From the NCBI GenBank assembly GCA_005800795.1, contig SYEN01000576.1:1-5949 (forward strand): a stretch of 5,949 nt of DNA. Direction: 5' to 3'. A program made the position numbers and the translations under genes. The first letter of the stretch is position 1. Each line of letters opens with the position of its first letter. A model generated the notes under the pieces. That model worked only from the letters and a program-made list of their open reading frames with translations, searched no databases and was not told where the DNA came from. This document shows positions 1-5,719 of the stretch, piece after piece. This DNA comes from Burkholderiales bacterium. Its GTDB lineage: Bacteria; Pseudomonadota; Gammaproteobacteria; Burkholderiales; SG8-41.

Positions 1-39
1 CAATTCCTAATTCATCTAAAGTTGATTCGTCAGCATTAA
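1..39. other. AT-rich edge sequence not matching lepA
   Basis: These bases have 12 G/C of 39 (about 31 percent), well below the rest of the window. In the lepA frame they read without any LepA similarity and end in a TAA stop at 37-39, directly before codons for ERLEREYG, a conserved LepA stretch. The minus strand reads open here as ALNADESTLDELGI, and another plus frame is also open, so the bases could come from another gene. The simplest explanation is a chimeric or low-quality contig end. A real rearrangement breaking lepA is the alternative. The piece is too short to identify. Confidence 0.6.
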
Positions 40-774
40 GAGCGGCTGGAGCGCGAATACGGCATGTCGTTAATTACCACCGCACCGACGGTGGTATATC
101 AAGTGTTGCTGGCGGATGGCGAGGTGATCGAGATTGAAAATCCCTCACGGTTGCCCGACGCGTCCAAGGTACAGGAAATTCGTGAGCCGATCATCAAGGC
201 CTCGATTCTGGTGCCACAGGAATACGTGGGGGTGGTGATTACGCTGTGCACGCAAAAACGCGGCGCGCAAAAGAACATGCAATACATGGGCCGGCAGGTG
301 ATGCTGACCTATGAACTGCCGTTGAACGAAGTGGTAATGGATTTTTTCGACAAGCTCAAGTCGGTGTCAAGCGGCTATGCGTCGCTCGATTATGATTTTT
401 TGGAATACCGCGCCGGCGACATGATCAAGCTGGATATTCTGATCAACGGCGAAAAGGTCGATGCCTTGTCGCTGATCGTGCACCGTGAAAATTCGCAATA
501 CCGGGGCCGTGATCTGGTGACGCGCATGCGTGGGCTGATTCCGCGCCAGATGTTCGACATCGCCGTGCAGGCTGCCATTGGCTCGCATATCATTGCGCGA
601 GAGACGGTCAAGGCGCTGCGCAAAAACGTGCTGGCCAAGTGCTATGGTGGCGATATTTCGCGCAAGCGAAAACTCCTTGAAAAACAAAAGGCTGGCAAAA
701 AGCGTATGAAGCAGGTGGGCAATGTGGAAATTCCGCAAGAGGCGTTTCTGGCGATTTTGCAGGTGGATAAATAG
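40..774 (+). CDS. lepA: Elongation factor 4 (LepA), 3' part
   Basis: LepA is a ribosome-associated translational GTPase of the EF-G family, implicated in back-translocation and in 30S subunit biogenesis. Only about the last 244 residues of a roughly 600-residue protein are here, so the GTPase domain is absent. Homology begins at ERLEREYG (codons from 40), where no start codon exists; the first ATG, at 64, lies inside conserved sequence (GMSLITTAPTVVYQV) and is unlikely to be the true start. Numbering from that Met, the EF-G domain V-like fold covers about 40-113 (REPI, LTYELP, SGYASLDYDF). The LepA-specific C-terminal domain covers about 118-233, including the basic motif AKCYGGDISRKRKLLEKQK and the ending QEAFLAIL. 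The frame is intact to TAG. The 39-base gap to lepB shows no terminator, consistent with the common lepA-lepB operon. Identity is very secure; the left boundary is not. Confidence 0.95.
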   Translation, partial: ERLEREYGMSLITTAPTVVYQVLLADGEVIEIENPSRLPDASKVQEIREPIIKASILVPQEYVGVVITLCTQKRGAQKNMQYMGRQVMLTYELPLNEVVMDFFDKLKSVSSGYASLDYDFLEYRAGDMIKLDILINGEKVDALSLIVHRENSQYRGRDLVTRMRGLIPRQMFDIAVQAAIGSHIIARETVKALRKNVLAKCYGGDISRKRKLLEKQKAGKKRMKQVGNVEIPQEAFLAILQVDK

Positions 775-813
775 CTTTAGTTGTGTTGAGCGCATGCAAA
801 CGGTGGTGTTGAA

Positions 814-1722
814 ATGAATTTTGCTCTAATCATGTTTGTGTTGTTGGTGATTACCGGTGTTGTGACACTGGCCGAGATGTATTTTTTCCGTGCACGGCGC
901 GAGGCTGCTGCTGCTGCTGCTGTGGCTTCATTGGAAGCGCAAGCCGGCCCAGCTGAATTGCCGGCAGAGAAAGAAAAGCTGGAGGCCACGCGTGATGAAG
1001 TGCGTGATTCGCACTTGAAGCAACCGTGGTGGATCGAATATCCGGTGAGTTTCTTTCCGGTGATCCTGATCGTGTTTTTGCTACGCTCGTTTCTGGTGGA
1101 GCCGTTCAAGATTCCGTCGGGTTCCATGCTGCCAACGTTGCTGGTTGGAGATTTCATACTGGTTAACAAATTCACCTACGGCGTACGCATTCCCATTATC
1201 AACAAGAAAATCGTCGATCTGAATGATCCGAAGCGTGGTGACGTGATGGTATTTCGTTATCCCGAAGATACCTCGCTGGACTACATCAAGCGGGTTGTAG
1301 CGACACCTGGCGACACGATTGAATACCGGGACAAGTTATTGGTGGTTAACGGTGTCGTAGCCAAACTCGGGGAGAAGGGGGACTACAATTACGTTGAAGG
1401 TGGACTTAATTTCGTTTCCACGAAACGTCAGGTGGAAGTTTTCGATGGCAAGGAACACGCAATCATCGTGCAACCGGACATGCCGCCATTGCATCTGGGC
1501 GGTGTTAAGCAGTTTCCGTTTCGCGACAATTGTGTCTACAATGAAAACGGATTTACCTGCAAGGTGCCTGCCGGGCATTACTTCATGATGGGCGATAATC
1601 GCGATAGCAGCAGCGACAGCCGTTACTGGGGATTTGTGCCGGATCGCAATGTTGTCGGGAAGGCATTCATGATATGGTGGAATTTTGACGAACTGAAGCG
1701 CATTGGCGAATCGATACGCTGA
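814..1722 (+). CDS. lepB: Signal peptidase I (LepB)
   Basis: This membrane-anchored serine protease cleaves signal peptides from exported proteins on the periplasmic side of the inner membrane. The 302-residue protein has a first membrane segment at about 3-22, a cytoplasmic Ala/Glu/Lys-rich linker (about 26-70) and a second membrane segment at about 77-95. The catalytic serine is S104 in IPSGSMLPTL and the general-base lysine is K159 in DYIKR; together they form the Ser-Lys dyad of family S26. The late conserved box GDNRDSSSDSRYWG lies at 260-273. C240 and C249 flank a short loop and may form the disulfide known in the E. coli enzyme. Length is normal for proteobacterial LepB. The ATG at 814 is preceded by a weak GGTGGTG ribosome-binding site and gives a natural N-terminal membrane segment. 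Position next to lepA matches the usual operon. No defects seen. Confidence 0.97.
   Translation: MNFALIMFVLLVITGVVTLAEMYFFRARREAAAAAAVASLEAQAGPAELPAEKEKLEATRDEVRDSHLKQPWWIEYPVSFFPVILIVFLLRSFLVEPFKIPSGSMLPTLLVGDFILVNKFTYGVRIPIINKKIVDLNDPKRGDVMVFRYPEDTSLDYIKRVVATPGDTIEYRDKLLVVNGVVAKLGEKGDYNYVEGGLNFVSTKRQVEVFDGKEHAIIVQPDMPPLHLGGVKQFPFRDNCVYNENGFTCKVPAGHYFMMGDNRDSSSDSRYWGFVPDRNVVGKAFMIWWNFDELKRIGESIR
904..921 (+). repeat. (GCT)6 trinucleotide repeat inside lepB
   Basis: Six perfect tandem GCT codons, followed by GTG GCT, encode the AAAAAAVA stretch at about LepB residues 31-38. This lies in the linker between the two membrane segments, away from the catalytic domain. Slippage by whole units would preserve the frame and only change linker length. 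Confidence 0.85.
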
Positions 1723-1776
1723 TGCACGATTTGGAAAATTGACGCATGGCGAACAATCAAGATCAACTTGGTATAC

Positions 1777-1781
1777 GGGAG
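1777..1781 (+). promoter_or_regulatory. Shine-Dalgarno site for the DUF4845 gene
   Basis: GGGAG sits six bases before the ATG at 1788. It is one of the best ribosome-binding sites in the window and favours that start over the in-frame ATG at 1746, which has no such motif and would add 14 residues unlike the usual short N-terminus of the family. Confidence 0.65.
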
Positions 1782-1787
1782 ACAGCG

Positions 1788-2147
1788 ATGAGCATAAACA
1801 GGCAAGCCGGCGTATCGTTCTCAGGGTTTCTGATGTGGTGCATTATCTTTGCATTTGGCGCATTGCTGGGGATGAAGCTCGGCCCAGCTTATGTAGAAGA
1901 CCAGACCATACAAAAGCACTTCCGTACGCTCGCCAAGGATTCCTCGTTAGCCAGCGGCAACCGGCGTGAAATCGAGGCGGCCTTTACCAAGCGCGCGGAC
2001 ATCGACCGCGTTGAGGTCATCACACCCAAAGACATTGTTGTCACCAAGGTAGACGATGGAATCACATTAAGCGCCAGTTACACCACGCGTATTCCGCTCT
2101 TCTACAATATCAATGCCTGCCTGGATTTCAATCCGTCTTCGAAGTGA
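1788..2147 (+). CDS. DUF4845 small membrane protein
   Basis: This is a 119-residue protein of unknown function that I assign to the DUF4845 family by its layout and position. The N-terminus is MSINRQAGVSFSGFL, then one hydrophobic segment at about 11-33 (FLMWCIIFAFGALLGMKLGPAY), then a soluble domain probably outside the cytoplasm. The Gly-x-Ser start of the hydrophobic stretch loosely resembles type IV pilin-like N-termini, but the glutamate expected at position +5 is absent, so I do not call it a pilin. Genes of this family commonly sit between lepB and rnc in beta- and gammaproteobacteria, as here. An in-frame ATG at 1746 would give 133 residues; I prefer 1788 because of the GGGAG site and family-like N-terminus. 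It lies 65 bases after lepB and 66 before rnc. Function cannot be inferred from sequence alone. Confidence 0.85.
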   Translation: MSINRQAGVSFSGFLMWCIIFAFGALLGMKLGPAYVEDQTIQKHFRTLAKDSSLASGNRREIEAAFTKRADIDRVEVITPKDIVVTKVDDGITLSASYTTRIPLFYNINACLDFNPSSK

Positions 2148-2171
2148 TTGCGGTTGCCTGACGGTGATATC

Positions 2172-2211
2172 CGCTTCGCGCGCTAAACGGGATCCGGCCT
2201 CGCGGCAAGCG
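2172..2211 (+). promoter_or_regulatory. Potential stem-loop abutting the rnc start codon
   Basis: CGCTTCGCG (2172-2180) can pair with CGCG-gc-AAGCG (2201-2211): nine base pairs with a two-base GC bulge and a 20-base loop. The 3' arm ends two bases before the rnc ATG, and no good Shine-Dalgarno motif is visible outside it, so folding could limit rnc translation. In E. coli RNase III lowers its own expression by cutting a hairpin in the rnc leader. An equivalent role here is inference only. Confidence 0.4.
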
Positions 2212-2213
2212 TC

Positions 2214-2885
2214 ATGAATTTGGAAGGCGTGCAGCAACGCATCGGGTACTGGTTCAAGGATAGCGGCTTATTGCATCGGGCGCTGACGCACCGCAGTTTC
2301 AGTGCCGTTAATAACGAGCGGCTTGAGTTTCTCGGTGACAGCGTGGTGAACTGCGCCGTGGCGCTCGCGCTCTACGAAAAATTTCCCGGCCTGCCCGAAG
2401 GCGAATTGTCGCGATTGCGCGCCAGTCTGGTCAGTCAGCCCGCGCTTGCGGCGTTGGCGGAGGAGCTTGATCTGGGCAGTCATTTGGCGTTGGGTGAAGG
2501 CGAAATCAAGAGCGGTGGCGCGCGGCGACCGTCTATCCTTTCCGATGCGCTGGAAGCCGTGCTGGGAGCCGTGCTACTGGATGGCGGCTTTGATACCGCA
2601 CGCAAGGTGATGCAGGGTATATTCAAGACGCCGCTGGATGGCGTTAATCCGGATACCACCGGCAAGGACGCCAAGACGTTGTTACAGGAGCTTCTGCAAA
2701 AAAAGCGTTTGGCGCTGCCCAACTATTCGGTCTCAGCGATCCGTGGCGAGGCGCACGAGCAGGAATTCGAGGTGGAATGCGTGATTGAACCGCTAGATAT
2801 ACGCTGTTCCGGCAAGGGCAGCAGCCGCCGCCGCGCCGAGCAGGAAGCGGCAAGAATCGCCTATGTGCGCGCATCGAACGCATGA
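2214..2885 (+). CDS. rnc: Ribonuclease III
   Basis: RNase III cleaves double-stranded RNA, notably the 30S pre-rRNA precursor, and processes or degrades structured mRNAs. The 223-residue length is close to the 226 residues of E. coli. The N-terminal catalytic domain (about 1-145) carries the family signature NERLEFLGDSV at 34-44. The acidic metal ligands are visible as E35, E38 and D42, plus D111 and E114 in SILSDALEAVLGAV. A double-stranded RNA-binding domain fills about 150-220, with DAKTLLQELLQ at its start and SSRRRAEQEAARIAY at its end. The start MNLEGVQQRIGYWFKD fits family N-termini. The TGA stop overlaps the era start in ATGA, which suggests translational coupling, as in many rnc-era operons. 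All catalytic residues are present. Confidence 0.97.
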   Translation: MNLEGVQQRIGYWFKDSGLLHRALTHRSFSAVNNERLEFLGDSVVNCAVALALYEKFPGLPEGELSRLRASLVSQPALAALAEELDLGSHLALGEGEIKSGGARRPSILSDALEAVLGAVLLDGGFDTARKVMQGIFKTPLDGVNPDTTGKDAKTLLQELLQKKRLALPNYSVSAIRGEAHEQEFEVECVIEPLDIRCSGKGSSRRRAEQEAARIAYVRASNA

Positions 2886-3787
2886 GTGATCTTGCCCCGG
2901 TGCTTCCTGCTCGCAGCGGTTTTGTCGCCATCATTGGCCGACCCAACGCGGGCAAATCCACGTTGCTCAATGCGCTTATAGGTCAGAAAATCAGCATTAC
3001 TTCGCGCCGACCGCAGACCACGAGGCAAAACATCGCGGGTATTTTGACCACCGGCGATGCTCAATTGGTATTTCTCGACACGCCCGGTTTTCAGACGCAA
3101 TACCACACCGGTTTGACCAAGGCGATGGATCGCGGCTTCAAAAATGCGCTGTCTGAAGCGAACGTTGTGCTGTGGTTGATCGACGTCACGGCGCGCGAAC
3201 ACATCGATCCGCAAATCCATGCGCGGCTGGCGGGCGCCGCCGTGCCGGTGGTGATCGCGCTCAACAAGATCGATAAAATAGATAATAAAAATCAAATACT
3301 TACGTTCATTCAAGCATTGGACGCGGCCTATCATCCAGCGGCAATCGTGCCGATTTCTGCGCAGAACCGCTTACAACTGAATACGCTGCTGCAGGCGTTG
3401 ACGCCCCTATTGCCCGAGCGGGAGTTTCTCTATCCCAGCGACGACGTCACGACCGCTAGCGTGCGCGTACTGGCGGCCGAAATGATCCGCGAAAAACTGT
3501 TTCGCCTGCTGGGGCAGGAGCTGCCGTACTCGACAGCGGTGGAAATCGAAACCTTCGAGGAGAAGCCCGCACTGACACGCATCCGTGCGGTGATTCTCGT
3601 CGACAAGCCCGGCCAGAAGGCCATCGTCATTGGCAAGGGTGGAGAAAAATTGAAGGAAATCGGTACTGCCGCACGCAAAGATATTGAAAAGCTGATCGGC
3701 GGCAAGGTGTTTCTGGAGCTGTGGGTAAAGGTCAAGCAAAGCTGGGCCGACGACCGCCGCACGCTCGACCGGCTAGGCTTGTCGTAA
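2882..3787 (+). CDS. era: GTPase Era
   Basis: Era is an essential GTPase that binds the 3' end of 16S rRNA and assists 30S assembly. The 301-residue protein shows every G motif: G1 GRPNAGKS (19-26), switch I TTRQN (46-50), G3 DTPG (66-69), G4 NKID (128-131) and G5 SA (159-160). The C-terminal KH RNA-binding domain covers about 205-285, with the GxxG loop as GKGG (251-254) followed by EKLKEIG. Length matches the family. Translation starts within the rnc stop (ATGA), and no independent ribosome-binding site is evident. One oddity is an AT-rich patch just after G4 (4 G/C of 31 at 3272-3302) encoding the polar run DKIDNKNQIL. It keeps the frame and lies in a variable surface region, so function should be intact. 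Confidence 0.97.
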   Translation: MSDLAPVLPARSGFVAIIGRPNAGKSTLLNALIGQKISITSRRPQTTRQNIAGILTTGDAQLVFLDTPGFQTQYHTGLTKAMDRGFKNALSEANVVLWLIDVTAREHIDPQIHARLAGAAVPVVIALNKIDKIDNKNQILTFIQALDAAYHPAAIVPISAQNRLQLNTLLQALTPLLPEREFLYPSDDVTTASVRVLAAEMIREKLFRLLGQELPYSTAVEIETFEEKPALTRIRAVILVDKPGQKAIVIGKGGEKLKEIGTAARKDIEKLIGGKVFLELWVKVKQSWADDRRTLDRLGLS

Positions 3788-3816
3788 AGCCCTGTTGATG
3801 CATTGCTGATCCGGCG

Positions 3817-4539
3817 ATGGCAGCCAAGAGTGTCAGACATAAGGAGCAGCCCGGTTATGTGCTGCACAGTTATCCGTATCAGGAAACCAGTCTGATCGTC
3901 GAAGTGTTCACGCGCGAATTCGGGCGTGTGGCGATGGTGGCTAAGGGCGCAAAGCGTCCGCAATCACCGCTGCGCAGCGTGCTGATGCCGTTTCACGCGC
4001 TGACGCTCGACTGGTCGGGCCGAGCCGATCTGAAAACCTTGCGCACGGCGGAATGGCGCGGTGCATTCCGCCTGCTCACCGGCCGTGCCCTGATCTGCGG
4101 TTTTTATCTGAATGAACTGTTGTTGAAGCTGTTGCATCGCGACGACGCGCACGATGCGCTTTTCGATGCCTATGAACAAACCTTGCAGGCGTTGCTCGAT
4201 GGCGGCGCTCACGCTGTGGTGCTGCGCTGTTTTGAGAAGCGATTGCTTGGTGAGCTGGGCTACGCGCTCTTGCTCGATCGTGACGCCGAGACCTTGCAGC
4301 CGTTGCATCCCAATCGCCGCTACCAATACATCATTGACCGCGGCCCGGTGCCTTCGATGCAGTCGCAAAACGGGTTAGAATTGTTTGGACAAACGCTGAT
4401 CGACATGGACGCAGACAACTACGCTTCTCCCGTAACCCAGCAGCAAAGCAAGAGCCTGATGCGGCATCTGATTGGCCACTATCTCGGCCATCAAACGCTG
4501 CACAGCCGCCAGTTACTGATTGATTTGCAGGATCTGTAA
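3817..4539 (+). CDS. recO: DNA repair protein RecO
   Basis: RecO works with RecR, and in the RecF pathway, to load RecA onto SSB-coated single-stranded DNA during gap repair. The 240-residue length matches the roughly 240 residues usual in proteobacteria. The N-terminal OB-fold spans about 8-80, with the recognisable stretch YVLHSYPYQETSLIVEVFTR and VAKGAKRPQSPLR at about 41-53. The rest is a helical domain. Only two cysteines are present (C94 and C138), so there is no CxxC-type zinc site of the kind known from some other bacterial RecO proteins. The ATG at 3817 gives a short polar leader before the OB-fold; its ribosome-binding site is weak. It follows era after 29 bases with no terminator, as is common for era-recO pairs. 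Confidence 0.94.
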   Translation: MAAKSVRHKEQPGYVLHSYPYQETSLIVEVFTREFGRVAMVAKGAKRPQSPLRSVLMPFHALTLDWSGRADLKTLRTAEWRGAFRLLTGRALICGFYLNELLLKLLHRDDAHDALFDAYEQTLQALLDGGAHAVVLRCFEKRLLGELGYALLLDRDAETLQPLHPNRRYQYIIDRGPVPSMQSQNGLELFGQTLIDMDADNYASPVTQQQSKSLMRHLIGHYLGHQTLHSRQLLIDLQDL

Positions 4540-4557
4540 TGCGCTTTTTCTGACAAC

Positions 4558-5310
4558 ATGGCCATGACCCGCCTGAGCGTTAACCTCAACAAAGTCGCCC
4601 TGCTGCGCAACGCGCGCAAGTTGTGCATCCCCAGTGTGACCGGTTTCGGCGTGATTGCGCTGGAAGCCGGCGCGCGCGGGCTGACGGTGCATCCGCGCCC
4701 GGACGAGCGCCACATCCGCCCGCACGATGTTTTCGATCTGGCGGAACAGCTTAAATCGCATCCCGGTATCGAATACAACATCGAAGGCAATCCTTTTGAG
4801 AATCTGCTCGATTACGCGCGCAAGGTCAGGCCCCATCAGTGCACGCTGGTGCCGGATGATCCAGGACAATTTACCTCTGATCACGGTTGGGATCTCGCTA
4901 AGGACGCCGCACGGCTGAAGCCGATTATTGCGGAGATGAAATTGCTGGGCGTGCGGGTCAGCCTCTTCATGGATGCCGAGCCGGGACAGATGAAACGGGC
5001 CGCTGCTGTTGGCGCAGATTGTGTCGAGTTGTACACCGAGCCGTACGCCGCCGCGCACGCGTCAGGTGATTATGCGGCAGTGCTTGCGCGCTTTGCCGAA
5101 GCCGCCAAAGCCGCGCGCGATGCAGGCTTGCGGGTGAATGCCGGACACGATCTGAATATTCCGAATCTCACGCCACTCATCGCAGCCTGTAAGCCGGTGG
5201 CAGAGGTTTCCATCGGTCACGCGCTGACGGCGGACGCGCTGCAGATGGGTTTTGCCAACGCCGTGCGCGCCTATATCGCGGCGATTGAACTGGGCGAGCG
5301 CGCATTATGA
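4558..5310 (+). CDS. pdxJ: Pyridoxine 5'-phosphate synthase, divergent type
   Basis: PdxJ condenses 1-deoxy-D-xylulose 5-phosphate with 3-amino-2-oxopropyl phosphate to give pyridoxine 5'-phosphate, the last ring-forming step of the DXP-dependent vitamin B6 pathway. The 250-residue sequence fits a TIM barrel of family length. Residues matching conserved active-site positions are visible: N9, R17, H45 and R47 in TVHPRPDERHI, E76 in YNIEGNP, E157 in VELYTEPYA, H197 in VNAGHDL, and G220-H221 in SIGHAL. It departs from the E. coli-like type: the usual NIDH near the N-terminus is NLNK (9-12), NARG is NARK, and the NLEMA region is replaced by NIEGNPF. From memory, such variants occur in some Burkholderiales, Xanthomonadales and Bacteroidetes. 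Composition does not differ obviously from the neighbours. An alternative ATG lies two codons downstream at 4564. The gene overlaps acpS by ATGA. Confidence 0.95.
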   Translation: MAMTRLSVNLNKVALLRNARKLCIPSVTGFGVIALEAGARGLTVHPRPDERHIRPHDVFDLAEQLKSHPGIEYNIEGNPFENLLDYARKVRPHQCTLVPDDPGQFTSDHGWDLAKDAARLKPIIAEMKLLGVRVSLFMDAEPGQMKRAAAVGADCVELYTEPYAAAHASGDYAAVLARFAEAAKAARDAGLRVNAGHDLNIPNLTPLIAACKPVAEVSIGHALTADALQMGFANAVRAYIAAIELGERAL

Positions 5311-5684
5311 TTTTCGGTATTGGCGTTGATCTGGTGGAAACACCGCGTATAGAGCGGTTGTTGCAGCAATACGGCGAACGTTTCGCGCGTCGTGTACTGA
5401 CCGAAGTGGAATGGCCGGGTTATGAAAAAACGCGCAATCCCGTGTATTTCATTGCCAACCGTTTTGCTGCCAAGGAAGCGTTTTCCAAGGCGATGGGCAC
5501 CGGGTTTCGTTATCCGGTTACACTGCAAAATATCAGTGTGGCGCAAAATAAAGCGGGCAAGCCGTACTATGTATTGAGCGACGCACTCACTGCAGTGATG
5601 GATCAGCAGGAAATCCGCGGCCATCATCTGACCATCAGCGACGAGCGAAGTATGGCGTGTGCGGTGGCGGTGTTGGAAAAGTGA
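5307..5684 (+). CDS. acpS: Holo-[acyl-carrier-protein] synthase
   Basis: AcpS transfers the 4'-phosphopantetheine group from coenzyme A to a serine of apo-acyl carrier protein, activating it for fatty acid synthesis. The 125-residue length is typical of the small trimeric AcpS class. Magnesium-binding and catalytic motifs are present: D8 in GIGVDLVE and E57 in the second signature RFAAKEAFSKAMGTG (52-66). The C-terminal strand reads HLTISDERSMACAVAVLE, close to the usual SxSD/H motif. The ATG overlaps the pdxJ stop (ATGA), giving the widespread pdxJ-acpS pair and suggesting coupled translation. No irregularities are seen. Confidence 0.96.
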   Translation: MIFGIGVDLVETPRIERLLQQYGERFARRVLTEVEWPGYEKTRNPVYFIANRFAAKEAFSKAMGTGFRYPVTLQNISVAQNKAGKPYYVLSDALTAVMDQQEIRGHHLTISDERSMACAVAVLEK

Positions 5685-5707
5685 GCTGTCAAACCAGGCT
5701 GCAAAAC

Positions 5708-5714
5708 GAGAAGA
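5708..5714 (+). promoter_or_regulatory. Shine-Dalgarno site for nagZ
   Basis: GAGAAGA lies five bases before the GTG at 5720. Its purine-rich sequence and spacing support GTG as the nagZ start. The next in-frame ATG (5756) has no comparable site and would cut into conserved sequence. Confidence 0.6.
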
Positions 5715-5719
5715 AAATA

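Noticed and set aside
367..795. Minus-strand open frame of 142 codons opposite the lepA C-terminal domain
   Set aside because: It is the complement of highly conserved LepA sequence with no independent support.
775..813. Terminator or separate promoter between lepA and lepB
   Set aside because: No GC-rich hairpin followed by a T run and no paired -35/-10 boxes could be found in the 39 bases.
1739..1776. Possible promoter before the DUF4845 gene (TTGACG at 1739, TATACG at 1772)
   Set aside because: The spacing between the two boxes is far longer than 17 bases and no good partner box exists at the right distance for either.
1746..1787. Upstream ATG start for the DUF4845 gene adding 14 residues
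   Set aside because: It has no ribosome-binding site, while the ATG at 1788 has GGGAG at good spacing and a family-like N-terminus.
2861..3334. Minus-strand open frame of 157 codons opposite era
   Set aside because: It mirrors the conserved Era GTPase domain and shows no motif of its own.
3430..3963. Minus-strand open frame of 177 codons across era and recO
   Set aside because: It lies antisense to two clearly conserved genes, resembles no family I know, and is Ser/Arg-rich as expected of a shadow frame in GC-rich coding DNA.
4513..5058. Minus-strand open frame of 181 codons opposite pdxJ
   Set aside because: The plus strand is unambiguously PdxJ with its active-site residues; the antisense translation has no recognisable domain.
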